Shown: positions 24,315 to 35,516 of the stretch, piece after piece
How positions within the stretch are numbered: position 1 is the stretch's first letter
Layout: each line of letters starts with the position of its first letter
DNA from: Myxocyprinus asiaticus
Taxonomy: Eukaryota; Chordata; Actinopteri; Cypriniformes; Catostomidae
Assembly (NCBI RefSeq): GCF_019703515.2
Contig: NC_059347.1
Span: 27,166,001 to 27,230,000 of the forward strand
Direction of reading: 5' to 3'
Length of the DNA: 64,000 nt
The notes under the pieces: generated by a model
Told to the model about the DNA's origin: nothing
Databases searched by the model: none
The model's input: the letters and a program-made list of their open reading frames with translations, nothing else
Translations under genes and position numbers: made by a program

Positions 24315-24800
24315 TTTTGAGTGATCGAAAGAGAGAAACTGAGAGAGATCGCTTCTGGGATTACCTTTCTTTTTGCAGCTCTTGTCAGAAGCAACATCGC
24401 TTCAAAATAAATTTAAGCACTTCTCAGCAGCAGCAAGTCTCGCCATTTTTTTATATAGCTTCTCTGATGTAAACCATAACAATGAGAGCGAAAGAGAGAA
24501 TGAGAGGTAGCCCAAGGATGCTTTTCAATCAAAACTGAAATAAATTTAGGATATTTTAGACACTGTTTGTCATTCTCATCCGATGTACTTAACCAGTGTC
24601 TTTGTTTTAATTGGTTATTTTGTTGTGGTAGCCTGTAGGGCTCTTTGAAATAACTGAAATAATTTTTACCGTTACGCGGTCAAGGCCTGGAAATACTTCA
24701 TAGCCGTGCGTTTACTTGAAAAATAATTGCACACCTTGGAATGTCTTTCAACCAATCAGAATCAAGCATTCAACAGACCCATGGTATAACCATATTTAAC
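23890..24800. repeat. Dispersed element containing a GT microsatellite
   Basis: 'gcattatttttcaataatt' and 'gccaattattctgcttatac' on the left and 'cccatggtataaccat' on the right bracket a 0.8-0.9-kb repeat. The left terminus also has 'taccatggttat', so the ends are partly inverted. A (GT)n run lies at 24,279-24,311. The part at 24,150-24,300 recurs, inverted, at about 53,140-53,290. No coding frame. Confidence 0.55.
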
Positions 24801-26017
24801 CATTATTTACCATCTTACATTTTTATTTAAAAAATTTAGTGAATGAACAGGGTGCAAAAACTTCAACTTCAATCACTTACTATTTGGAACACAGTTGAAT
24901 GTTGTTAAAATACTGAATTATTATTGTGGGTCCCAGTCAAGTTTATTATTGTAATATAATACTGAATTATTATTATTATTTTGAAGATAAGATTTGTTTT
25001 ATATAAAATACTTCTGTCGTATTTATTTAACCTTCATGGAACTTTTATTTTGAAGGGAAATTTTTACAATTTACAATTTTCTCATAACAAGTCTGGTGAA
25101 ACACTGTCATTGCCTCCTTTTCTGCGATAGGCCTACTGTGTGGTGTTTTTAAATTTGTATAATAAACTGTAGCTGTACAAATGTTTGGAATTGCGTGAAG
25201 GAGTGAACCTGCAGCACTTTGCTTGCACAATGCACGGGAACCTCTCTGAGACGCTAACATGGCCAGAATAGCCTTCTATGAGTGTCACGCAACATTTGTG
25301 AGCCAAAGGGACACAATTTTGATCCAGGCTGATATAAGCGCATCAGAGGGAGAAATATGAGTGCTCCACAGGATTATACGCTTCACAGGATTTTTTTTTT
25401 TTTTTTGAAGTTAGTGAATTAAATCTTTAAAAGAAATGTAGTTGTTTTCTAACAAAATATCTCTATATTTGCAGACAATATATTGTATGATAGAAGTTGT
25501 ATTGCTATCATTAGACAAGACAGTTAAAAGTTACAGGGAAGCATTGAGGAGAGACATGGATAATGAAATGTGCAAGCACTCCACACATCATGAGCTCATG
25601 CGTGTATTCTCAGTCAGGGGACTGCTTGAATGAGACTTTGTTGCCATCTGTTACGTAACAGCAAAAGGAACAGTCATTCACTTGTCTCAGATGGCTCCTT
25701 CATGTGAAAAGCAGACGATATGTAAGCCTCTGCGATATATCGGTCGACCACTAAATTCATGTATATATCACTTCTTCAGGTATGCCACTGACAATGTAAG
25801 GGTAAGTGGACATCTGTTACAGTATGTCCTGCTGAGTCCTCTACAGTTAAACGACCAGCCTCCCATTAGTGGAAAGCACACCAAAAGGACAAACATCCTC
25901 AGAGGAAACATGGTACAAATGCACTTGACATCTTAAGAAAATTCCTTTAAGAAGAAGGATAAACATAGAGTGTCAGTCAACAAGTTTAGAAGTTCAAAAA
26001 TGTACAATTGGCTTCCA

Positions 26018-26048
<31 letters not shown>

Positions 26049-26369
26049 TGCGCTCTAATTTGTGTACTTTGCTTATCCAGGTGCCCAGAATTATCTATGA
26101 GAGTCAGTAACTGATCCCATGATGGATGAGTGTTGCGTAAAATCCTACTTTCAGGTGTCCTTGAGAAAGCCTGGATGCTAGAAAAAGGAAGATCATATTT
26201 ATTCTTTTTGATAGGGCACCTTTATGAAAAACTGTTTGACATGTTTAGGGACATGTCAGAACATTCCCTTTGCATTCCTTTTCAGAACTAACTCCACTGT
26301 GCAAAGTTGTCCTTTTCAATATATATTATATGAGATCCCAGACAAGCAGGAATTACCATACTGGCCCAG
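24801..26369. other. No gene seen; GT microsatellite
   Basis: A (GT)n microsatellite occupies 26,021-26,049 and a T run lies at 25,390-25,405. Short frames here show no family signature. Confidence 0.45.
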
Positions 26370-26524
26370 TCAGTTTTTTTTTTTTTTTCTGGTATGTGCT
26401 GGTCTGGTTATTGTCTAGCTGGTCAACCAGCATGGTCATTCTTGAGATGCTGATTGATCAAGGAGGTCGTGCTGGTTAACCTAGTTAAGAAGCCTGCTGG
26501 GAACACCAGCATCTTATGCTGGGG
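26370..26524. repeat. TGCTGG/CCAGCA element, copy B
   Basis: After a T run, 'tggtatgtgctggtctggtt' and 'agctggtcaaccagcatggt' lead to a right end 'accagcatcttatgctggg'. It shares its motif structure with 22,284-22,548. Confidence 0.5.
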
Positions 26525-26656
26525 ATTTGTTTTTATATTAGTCTTTGTTTTTCTGTGTATTTCTCTTATCCTTTAGTTTAGCTGAATTTATCCCCTGTTT
26601 CCATCTCTTTTTACAAAAGCCTTTCCACACACTCTATCACTCTAAAAAAAACATAA

Positions 26657-26676
26657 TGTCTCGGTTACTGTCGTAA
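26657..26676. repeat. Outer 3' extension of DIRS copy 1, pairs with the internal complementary region
   Basis: GTCTCGGTTACTGTCGTAAC is the exact reverse complement of 26,943-26,962. Just inside it, 26,681-26,701 forms a small perfect hairpin (8-bp stem CGTTCCCT, 5-base loop). Confidence 0.85.
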
Positions 26677-26700
26677 CCTCCGTTCCCTGGTGGAGGGAAC

Positions 26701-26868
26701 GAGACGTTGTGTTGGTGTAGTTACACTAGGGGTCGCTTTTGAGAGCCCCGAACACCTCAGTTCTTTGAGAAAAGACCAACGAGAATTGGCGAGTGGAATT
26801 TGCATGCCACTCCCCCGGACATATGTGTATAAAAGGAGCTGGCTCGCAACAACTCATTCAGGTTTTGT
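26701..26868. repeat. DIRS copy 1, 3' inverted terminal repeat
   Basis: About 168 bp that match the reverse complement of 31,730-31,895 with scattered differences, including 'cacctcagttctttgagaaa', 'gtggaatttgcatgccactc' and 'tataaaaggagctggctcgc'. The shared TATAAAAG lies in the promoter position of the opposite repeat. Confidence 0.9.
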
Positions 26869-26941
26869 GATGAGGAGACAGGGTCCCGGCCATTTCAGCG
26901 GGTAGTACAGTGCTGTGGCAGGGGGGCACATCAGGGACATC

Positions 26942-27017
26942 AGTTACGACAGTAACCGAGACGTTCCCCTCCTGTCACTCACTCGACGTTGTGTTGATGT
27001 AATGACACTAGGGGTCC
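26942..27017. repeat. DIRS copy 1, internal complementary region
   Basis: The first 20 bases (26,943-26,962) are the reverse complement of the element's left outer end. The next 54 (26,964-27,017, 'cctgtcactcactcgacgtt' and on) match the reverse complement of the right outer end near 31,915-31,862. The region thus joins both outer ends side by side, as the bridging template in the DIRS circle model. Confidence 0.88.
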
Positions 27018-27729
27018 CTATACGAAATGCCACAATTAGCTGAACCGTGTTACGTGGACTACCGGTGCAGGTGCAAGCAAGCTGCTGCGTGCGTAGTAGC
27101 AGGTGCACCGGTCTGCATGTAGCCTCCCCCAATGCCCCAAAAAACATTGTATAGTTCCCCACATCCCTGGGGGGGAAAGAGACGTATCTAGTATGGAAGC
27201 AGGCCGCGCCAGCCGCAGTCTTTTCTCTCTCTGTTTTCTCTCCACAGAGTATTCAGTTACTCGGCTGGGGCCATTTTAACGCTCAATATATGCGCCGGGG
27301 AAGGTGTTCTATTCCTATCCTATTCTTTCAGGGGGAAAAGACACCGCGGAGTCCACAACCTGCCTGGAGGGGAGATAACATGTGGCAAGCACGTCATCTG
27401 GAAAAGTCACAGTGGTAGGTCCTGCCTGAAAGGCTCTACAAACACAGCGACCGGTACAGAGAGGGCTCTGTCGAAGGGAGACGCAGGTCTGCCGACAGGG
27501 AGACCGTACTGCGGAAAATACATTACAGGGGGTTACCAGAGTAACCGGCACCTGTGGAGCACCTACCTCAGTAAGGGCATATTAGCACACGTACTGGTTC
27601 CGGCTGTGAATTCCTCCGCTGAATTCATGAGCCAGAGTGCTAGGGAGGAAGGACATCCAGGGTTCACGGGTTCGTGAACTCGCATGGGAAAAGAAGCACA
27701 CATCTTCACCTCTATGGAGGTGAAAGGCA

Positions 27730-28826
27730 CTATACGCAAGCGATACACCCGGCCAGCTGTCCGTATTCCCGAACGTACCTGTTCGTGCCTGACAGAACAC
27801 GGGATGAAACCAGCTCAACCCGGAGATTGTAAAATCTGGCGACGGTATTGTGTGTCACCCAGCCCGCTGCCCTGCAGATGTCTGCTAGAGAGGTGCCATG
27901 GGCCAGTGCCCACAAGGATGCCAGACTCCTTGTGGAGTGTGCTCGAATTCCCAAATTCGAATTCCCAGGACTGGGCCTGGTATGCCATAGCGATGGCATC
28001 CACGATCCAGTGGGCAAGCCTCTGTTTGGAGACAGCTTTCCCTTTCCGCTATCTGCCAAGGCAGACAAAGAGCTGCTCAGAGCATCTAAAGCTCTGCGGG
28101 TGATCCAAGTAGATGCACAAAGTACGCACCGGACACAGCAATGACAGGGCTGGGTCTGCCTCCTGTGATTGTAGGTTCACCACCTGATCCCTGAAGGGGG
28201 TTGTGGGAACCTTGGGCACATAGCCTGGACGGGGTCCCAGGACTACGTGAGAGTCACCCAGACCGAACTCCAGGTAGGTATCGCTGACAGAGAACGCTTG
28301 CAGGTCCCCGACCCTCTTGATGAAGGTGAGCGCAAGGAGAGGGCTTTCAACTCAACTGACTCTAGCGGCTCAAAGGGGGCTCCGCGAAGGCCCAGGAGGA
28401 CCACAGAGAGATCCCATGAGGGGAACAGTCGTAGCCTAGGATGATTCAGCCTCTGGGCACCTCTCAGGAACCTGATGATCAGGTCGTGCTTCCCTATGGA
28501 CTTACCGTCCACTGTATCGTGGTGTGCCACCATGGCGGCCACATACACCTTCAAGGTGGAGGGGACAGCCATTCCTCCAGCCTCTCCTGCAGGAAGGAAA
28601 GCACTGACCCGACTTCGCATCTCTGAGGGTCTTCAGCTCGGGAAGAACACCAATTCGCGAACCGACGCCACTTCAGGGTATAAAGCTGCCTCGTGAAGGG
28701 AGCTCTGGCCTGAGTGATTGTGTCTACCACTGCTGGTGGTAGGCCACTTAGGTCTTCCATGTCCCATCCAAGGGCCAGATTTGGAGGTTCCAGAGGTCTG
28801 GGCGTGGGTGCCAGATGGTGCCCCAT
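27730..28826 (-). pseudogene. DIRS tyrosine recombinase, frameshifted
   Basis: Three overlapping minus-strand frames together cover a DIRS-type tyrosine recombinase, which would join the element circle into a target without a target duplication. The core-binding part is at 28,826-28,551 and 28,620-28,243 (for example 'ARAPFTRQLYTLKWRRFANW' then 'LSPPPSTLKVYVAAMVAHHD' across the frame change). The catalytic C-terminal part is at 28,068-27,730, with an HxxR box (HSTR, frame residues 44-47), Trp70 and a candidate nucleophile tyrosine in ARFYNL (Tyr80). Frame breaks near 28,600 and 28,240-28,070 inactivate it. Recombinase key residues being visible makes the assignment strong; the exact boundaries are approximate. 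Confidence 0.8.
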
Positions 28827-29448
28827 CCCTGAGAAAGAAGGTCCTTCCTAAGGGGAATTCGCCAGGGAGGGGCTGTCGCGAGGAGCGTGAGGTCTGAGAA
28901 CCAAGACTGGGTGGGCCATTCCTCCCTGACCTTGCACAGGGTCTGCACAGGGTCTGTGCAAGTAGGCTCACTGGGGGGAACGCATACTTGCACAGCCCCC
29001 AGGGCCAACTGTGTGCCAGCACGTCTGGGCCGAGGGGGGCCCCTGTCGAAGAATACCAGAGCGGGCAATGGGAGGTTTCTCGGGAGGCAAATAGGTCTAC
29101 TTGTGCTTTGCCGAACCGACTCCAAATCAGCTGGTCCACCTGGGGGTGGTGTCTCCACTCTCCCCTAAGCGTCACCTGCCGTGACAGTGTGTCTATGGTG
29201 GTGTTGAGGTTGCCCAAAATGTGAGTGGCCCGCAGCGACCTCAGTCGCCGCTGACTCCATAGGAGGAAACGGTGGGCATGTTGCGACATGCCACATGAGC
29301 GTAAGCCGCCTTGGTAATTTATATATGCTACTGTCACTGTGTTGTCCATCCGGACCAACAAATGTTTGCCCTGGATCAATGGCAAAAGATGTGCCAACAC
29401 AGTCACGGTCCTGTCCAGGAGCCAGCGGCCTGGTGAACTGAATTGCAT
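28633..29448 (-). pseudogene. DIRS RNase H domain plus connection region, N-terminally deleted pol
   Basis: A 271-codon frame. Residues of about 20-110 match the RNase H domain of DIRS pol: 'PLIQGKHLLVRMDNTVTVAY' with the catalytic-type Asp in MDNT, a second Asp in TIDTLSRQ, and the downstream motif 'LIWSRFGKAQVDLFASRETS'. The part after residue 150 is out of the normal frame. Upstream, the frame joins directly to the segment that should precede the reverse-transcriptase fingers (AIQFTRP), so the whole catalytic polymerase core is missing. The methionine at 29,448 is only the first in the residual frame, not a real start. Confidence 0.82.
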
Positions 29449-30020
29449 AGCCGAGTCGGATGGTCCTGGCCAACCACTGCGACGGGTTGGAAAGCGCTAG
29501 CCACGCGTCCAAGCTTCGGGCGAGGGGCACTAAGGGGACTATCATGTTTAATGTACCTGTGGATGGGGCCTTGCGGCAGGAGGGAGCAGGGGATGCCATG
29601 TCAAGGAGCCTCGCTTCGTCTCGAACTCGTGGCTGCGCTGAGGGGACCCTCGAAGCACTTACCTTGCTCCATGTACCCGGGGGGGTCGGTGACAGGGGAG
29701 GAGGGACTTTTTAACCGTCCTCGTAGTCCGTCACAACCACCTGGCCGTGGGTGTGGTGCGACTGGATGCATGAAGGCGGGGGGCCCGTTCGCGGCGTCTA
29801 AGTCACAGGTGCTCAGTGCCCGGTTGCTGTGATAACGGCAGTCGTAAACACTGGCTATGTGACCCAGGGAGTGAGGAAACTGCTCTTTTGAGAATGTGGG
29901 TACCGCAGCCCGTTCAGGGTGCGGCGAACATAAAAGAAAGGGAAACCAAAGATTTACCTCCCGGCCCTCCACCAGGGGATGGAGTGGTCTGGATACCAGC
30001 TCCAGGTTTGCAGCAGACAT
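29420..30020 (-). pseudogene. DIRS pol N-terminal remnant
   Basis: Minus-strand frames 30,020-29,601 and 29,599 onward carry the pol leader and a segment reading 'LALSNPSQWLARTIRLGYAI' then QFTRP, conserved with copy 2 (41,693-42,334). After this point copy 2 continues into the reverse-transcriptase fingers, whereas copy 1 jumps to RNase H. The deletion point is near 29,420, at 'gccagcggcctggtgaactg'. Confidence 0.75.
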
Positions 30021-30054
30021 CTCATCCCTGGGTCGTCCATCTCAGTCGTCCATC

Positions 30055-31472
30055 TCAGGGGTGCTTAGGAGCCTTCCGAGTCCTCGTGCTGGCCCGTGAG
30101 GTGGGGGGCATCAGCTTCCTGCGGGGGGCTCTACACTGGGGCCGAGAACTGGGCTCGGGCTCAGCCGCCTGGGCTTTTGCCACCACAGGGGGATGCCCTC
30201 GGTGAGCAGACGGGATACGGGATCTTGAGCCGCGCCGGGGCAAGATGTGTTGTATAGCCTCCGTCTGCTTCCTCACCGCCGAGAACTGCTGGGCAAAGTC
30301 CTCGACAGTGTCACCGAATAGGCCGATCTGGAAGATGGGGGCGTTGAGAAAGCCATCCTTGTCCGCATCCCTCATCTCGACCAGATTCAGCCACAGGTGG
30401 CGTTCCTGGACCACGAGGGTGGACATCACCTGAACGAGTGCTCGCGCCATGACCTTCGTCGCACGGAGGGCGAGGTCGGTTGCCGAGCACAGCTCCTGCA
30501 TCACATTGGGATCAGGACTATACATGTGCAGTTCCTTTAGTGCCTTGGCCTGGTGTACTTGCAGGAGGGCCATGGCATGCAGGGCAGAGGCGGCCTGACC
30601 AGTGGCGCTGTAGGCTTTGGCTGTCAGAGTCGTCCTACAGGCCTTGGAAGGGAGTGCCGGGCGATCCCGCCAGGTGCCTGCGCTTTGCAGGCACAGGTGC
30701 ACCGCAACCGCTTTATCCACCTGAGGGACCTCCATAACCTGTGGGCCGCCCTGCCATCGAGGGTAGTGAGAGCGGACGAGCTGGGAGGTCGGTTTCAGGC
30801 AGAAAAAGGTGCCCTCCACGACCTCGTCAGCTCATCATGCACTTCCGGGAAGAATGGGACCCGGGGGGGGGGGGGGGGGCGTGGCTGTGAGTGGCACCCC
30901 AAACCCACGAACCAATCATCTAGCCGCGAGGGCTCAGGGAAGGGTGGAAGGTTCCACTCCAACCCGACACACACGTCAGCCCGGGCAAGGTGGCAGCCCA
31001 GTCGAGTCCTCGGTGTCTGACATCGCCAGTACGCTCTCCAGTGCAATGATCAAGCACTCATCCTGCTCCGGAGCTCCGAAAGAGACACTAAGCTGGCCCT
31101 GGGGCAAGCTGGTCTCCTCTCGGAACTCACCTGGGCAAATGAGCGTGCTGGAGAATGAGAGGTCTGCGGGGATTTACCTGGCAGAGCCGCGCACATTGAA
31201 GCCCCCAAATCGCCTCCAGAGCCAGCCGGGTCTGCCTTGTACCCGGAGGTAAAAGGTGAGGCGTGGGGGGTGGCTAGAGTGGCTTTCCCCCGGAAGAAGG
31301 AAAGCTGCGACCGCAAAGTTGCAATGGTCATATTCTCGCAATGAGAACATGAACCATTCACGAATGCTGCCTCAGTGTGATCGCTGCCCAGACACGTGAG
31401 GCAGCACCCGTGGCCGTCGGAAGCGGAGAGATAGCGACCACATCCAGGAATCACACAAAGACGGAAAGGCAT
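30055..31472 (-). pseudogene. DIRS gag-like gene, broken frames
   Basis: The first frame (31,472-31,050) begins MPFRLCVIPGCGRYLSASDG and has a Cys/His-rich head (Cys6, Cys11, His21, Cys23, Cys24, Cys27, His32, Cys42, Cys45) that may bind zinc. The main body is at 30,819-30,055 (254 codons), with 'ALLQVHQAKALKELHMYSPD' and 'GLFGDTVEDFAQQFSAVRKQ', both conserved in copy 2. It presumably encodes the structural protein of the retrotransposon particle. The two parts are in different frames; a G run at 30,861-30,879 lies near the break and could be its cause. Confidence 0.75.
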
Positions 31473-31729
31473 CTTTATAAAGATGCGTCTTTAAAAAGAC
31501 GTTCAACGTCAGTGTGTGTGCTCTAATAGAGAAAATATACTCTTTAGCAGGAATATACACTCTTTTAGCGCTGTCGAAGCGTCCAGGGGCGAAATCTGCA
31601 CTCATCGTGCAGAAGGAGAGAAAGCCGCTGGAAATGTGCCGTATATCCAACAGCATACGCTTCTTAAGAGGTGAATGGAACAGCAGTAGTATTCAGCTCG
31701 CTGATAGTACAACCACTCGGCTCCGAAGA

Positions 31730-31895
31730 AAAAATCTGAATGAGTGGTTGCGAGCCGGCTCCTTTTATACCCATATGTGGAGTGGCATGCAAATTCCACT
31801 TGCCAATTCTCATTGGCCTTTTCTCGAAGAACTGAGGTGTTCAGGGCTCTCAAGAGCGACCCCTAGTGTCACTACACCGACACAATGTCGAGTGA
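31730..31895. repeat. DIRS copy 1, 5' inverted terminal repeat
   Basis: The reverse complement matches 26,701-26,868 closely. On the minus strand it reads TATAAAAGGAGCCGG, a likely promoter TATA box, followed by 'ctcgcaaccactcattcaga'. It also matches the 43.43-43.60-kb end of copy 2. Confidence 0.9.
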
Positions 31896-31915
31896 GTGAC
31901 AGAAGGGGAACCAGC

Positions 31916-32424
31916 TTGTAATACAGAGCTGCAGCCACATGCCTGCTTACAAACAGACCTCAACCATATTCCCACCCGTACCTCTGATTTTATTCCACTT
32001 ACCAGGAAAGCACAATGCTTTCTCTCACATAAAGTGTTGTAATCTGGTGCTTTTGGAGCTGTTGCATGTTAACATGAGGGTGTGAGATCTAAACTCAAAA
32101 AATGACAACAGTGCAGTCATAAGGAGCACAAGGGCAAAGTCGCAATGAGAGTAAAGAACTTGTGGAGACCTGCAAGGCCAAAAAAAGGATCCATGTTTGA
32201 GAACCTCTCTTGTCAGTCTCCATGGATTACCTTCCAGGGCCTACATGGATTAAATGTTCTTAAAGAAGCGGTAAGACTATCCAACAAAGTGTTTGGAAGG
32301 CTTTAAGATGTCAGGCTTTGGGGGAACTAAGGTTTCAAGGGCCAAATAAAATCCAGTAAGAGCCCTCTCAAGCCCTTTGGTTACATAAGTAATGGCTTCT
32401 ATGGACTGCTATAATGGACCAAAC
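31916..32424. other. No gene seen
   Basis: Unassigned sequence between DIRS copy 1 and the next repeat. Confidence 0.4.
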
Positions 32425-32428
32425 TTAA

Positions 32429-33242
32429 AGGGCTAGTTCACCCACAAAAATTAAATTTATGTCAGTATTTACTCACCCTCATGTTGATCCAATCCTGTAT
32501 GAATTTCTTTGTTCCATAGAACACAAAGAGATATGTTTGGCAGATGTTTGTCACCATTCACTTTCATTGTATGGAGAAAGATGCTATGAAAATGAATGGT
32601 GACTGAGACTGTCAGTCCCTAACATTCTGACAAACATCTCCTTCTCCCAAAAGTCCGTACAGAATCTGCAGACTTTTTTCACATTTTCTGCAATGATTTT
32701 GAGGGAGAATCTGTGGAATTCTGTGAAAGGGGAAAAAAATAATTGTCTTGTCTTGTAGTCCTGTAAAAATATCTAAACATCCTTAAAAAAAAATATTATA
32801 CAATTTTGTGAGTTTTATGCTTAAAATAAGGGGGGAAACTATTTGGCAATAGCATATTTCATTAACTTTTGTTAGATTTCTCAGAAAACAAGGCTTAGTT
32901 TATTATGCCGTCTTGCCATTAAAGTAAATGTATCTTGTTTTATGGATTTTTAGATATTTGTACCAAAACAAAAAACAAAACAAAAAGATTTTGCAGTGAA
33001 GGAAAATGGAGCTGAAAACACTACTCTCTTATTGATAGCATCATAAAACTAGAGTACTCTAAATGTTCAATAAACAAACATTCAAGGGGGAATGCGTAAA
33101 ATGTTTATGAATGGAAAATGTTGCAATTCTTCGGAATTTATTGCAGAGCACAGATTCCGTCTGGGCCTAGTTATACGGCTATGGAATAACATTGTGGTGA
33201 GAAAATTATAATAGAAGTTTTATTTTAGGGTGAACTATTCCT
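32429..33242. mobile_element. Non-autonomous element with AGGG(A/C)TAGTTCAC termini, copy A
   Basis: Left end AGGGCTAGTTCACCC follows TTAA (32,425-32,428); right end AGGGTGAACTATTCCT ends at 33,242 but is followed by TTGC. The arm 'actcaccctcatgttgatcc' is shared with 35,517-36,436. The centre, about 32,650-33,190, carries a different repeat ('acagaatctgcagac', 'cagattccgtctgggc'), probably a nested insertion. No transposase. Confidence 0.65.
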
Positions 33243-35512
33243 TGCAGAACAAAATATTATATGTTTAATCTGAATGATAGATAAAAAATATGCAAATCAA
33301 GACTTTCAATTGACCATCATTCAAGTCTTGACAAACAGTTGAAAACAAATACAGTTTGAATGAGAGAGAGAAAAAGGTGAAGAGAGAGATACAGATGGAT
33401 CAGCCTGGTTGAAATTAAGCCCTTAGCAAGATGATGCAAAGCCCATGCATTGATGACTCTCAGGGAAAATCTTGACTCTCAAGGCTCCTACCGAGACCTT
33501 TGGGTGGAGGATGGAGGTCTAGGATGAGGCTGTTTTCTCGCCACTGTTACACTACTCCAGAACTGGTCAGTTGCTTGTGTTAAAGTTCCCTCAGAAGAAT
33601 TTGGAGCCTGCGCCAGGCCACTCGTAAATAACCCCTCTCCATTTGGGAGCAGCTGATGCAGGAAGAGCAGCCCGGGTTTTAATACTTATTACAGATGCAC
33701 AAAATCTCATTTTGATAAAGCAGAACTAGTTTTAATGACTTCTCTGATCACAGGGGGAAAGTATTTTTGTGCTGTCTGATCTGATGTATTTATTAGCCGT
33801 GTTTGTACACACCCAGGGCAATGGAGTTCAGCAGTTGGGGAGAAGAAGCTATCTGAACAGACTGTGGTCTCTCATCTTAAGATCCAGAGGGTGGCAGTAA
33901 TACAGCAGTCCTTAAAGATGCACTTTCATTGGCTACTGGGTCACAAGCAGACATCTGATTGGGTAGTTCAAAGACTTTGGGACATAATTATCTTTGATCA
34001 TTTGAGTTATAGAAGAGATGCTATTAGCAAAAAAGACTAAATGTAATATGTTGTACCCAAATATTTTTAAATGGAGGAACAAAGGTGCAGATAAAACAAA
34101 CAAACAAGACACCGTATAATCTGGTTATGGTATGCATTTAGGTTCAGTTAGGTTGCTATGAAAGCTCAGGTGAAAATAAGAACAAAATTATGCCTTTCTT
34201 TTTCAAAAATAATATACTTTTAAGTGTTGAATTACAGAGCTGGTCTTATGAAAAAGTCTATCAAGAGAGCATCTAATTGGTTAAATTCCTGCCAGCAGAT
34301 CCAGAATATTCACCCTGACCTTTTACCAGTAGGTGAAGTTACTACTGTTGTCAAACTAAAAAAACTTAATTCACTGAAAGTGATCTACGTAAATCCAATA
34401 GTCTTGGCAAGCCTGTTGAACCCTGATGAAAGCAAGGAACTTTCAGAAAAATCGTTGTGAACAAGAAACAGCGTCAGTCTTGCGTCACCAACAGCTCAAC
34501 AGGGTCAAGTTTGTAACAAGCCAGCGCAGTCAAGCATGACACACCAGAACCATATTATTTTCCTTTTTTTTACAACATGTGGTGCCTTTTTGAAGTCACA
34601 TAGGCTATAATATGCGCTTTGCTTTTCCCATCAGTTCGTCAATTTAAAACCAAATCGATGCTTTGTCATCCTCTATGGTCCTATATACATTTTGAGTTTC
34701 CTCCCAAATAATAGCCCATATTTTCTGAAGAGATATAAAAATGGATGAATTGGACCATTAAAAAGTTAGCTTGGTCTGTAAGTGCACATATTGAAGATAT
34801 GAGCCTGGAAGCGGATACTTCGTGGTAATTGTAAAAAATGGCGATTGTCAGCCCTGAAAGGAGCGTATCAGCATGGCACTCTGAGGGAGGGTTTAAACGG
34901 TTTTATTATTTCCTTTAAAAAAATTTTTTTTCCAATTTATAAGAGCGCTCTTGCAAAGGTGTCATATACAATTCCCCTTTCTCTCTTCCTACTAAATCTT
35001 TCAGGCAGAAGCTTTTAAAACTTCAAATGCACCAATATACTCTTTCACATGTCATGGCATAGCCCTATATAGACCTTCACTGGTCACTCATTGCCTGAGA
35101 CACCAACGTGTTCAGTGGAAATGAGGATTTTCCATTGAGGAAGAAAGGCAGACCTGTACACTGTAAAAGAGACTGCATGAGTGGTCTGTGTTTTCCATCA
35201 CTTCTGCAGACAGTACCATCACTTCAAGGATGGCTGACAGGGTGTAAGCTGCTTGGAGGCCATTTCATAAACACAACCAGCTCTGTTGCCATTCATTATT
35301 CAGTCGTCCTCCATTTCTGGTAGGGCGCTGCCAAGCTACTGCATTTACCGTGAAAATGTAGGTTATTATATGTTGCAAATAAATTATATTTAGCAGAAAA
35401 TATATAATTTATGTATTAATCTATATTAATAATTTTGTATATTGTTGTATAAAATCAATCTATCTATCTACCTGTATCTGTCCATCCGTCTGTCTCTCAA
35501 AAACACCTTCAC
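33243..35512. other. No gene seen; one isolated 78-codon frame
   Basis: The frame at 34,224-34,460 (starting MLNYRAGLMKKSIK, lysine-rich) is the longest here but has no recognisable domain, splice context or neighbour. Nothing else is assigned. Confidence 0.4.
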
Positions 35513-35516
35513 TTAA

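Larger units (their letters stand above)
26657..31915 (-). mobile_element. DIRS retrotransposon, copy 1 (both ends present, pol core deleted)
   Basis: A 5.26-kb element read on the minus strand: 5' inverted repeat (about 31,895-31,730), gag-like frames, remnants of pol, RNase H, a tyrosine recombinase, an internal complementary region (26,942-27,017) and the 3' inverted repeat (26,701-26,868). Inverted rather than direct terminal repeats, an internal complementary region and a tyrosine recombinase in place of a DDE integrase together define DIRS elements, which are thought to replicate through a circle. Frameshifts and loss of the reverse-transcriptase palm make this copy non-autonomous. It is much more GC-rich than its surroundings. 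Confidence 0.9.

Noticed and set aside
30861..30879. Long G run as a G-quadruplex or regulatory element
   Set aside because: It sits in a decayed gag region and could be slippage or a sequencing artefact; no other support for function. The G run at 45.53 kb is similar.
27684..31252. Long plus-strand open frames across the first DIRS copy
   Set aside because: They are shadows of the GC-rich minus-strand gag, pol and recombinase frames and carry no domain of their own; the same holds for plus-strand frames at 40,103-43,116.
34224..34460. 78-codon frame as a small gene
   Set aside because: No recognisable domain, no splice context and no compositional support; frames of this size are expected by chance in this much AT-rich DNA.
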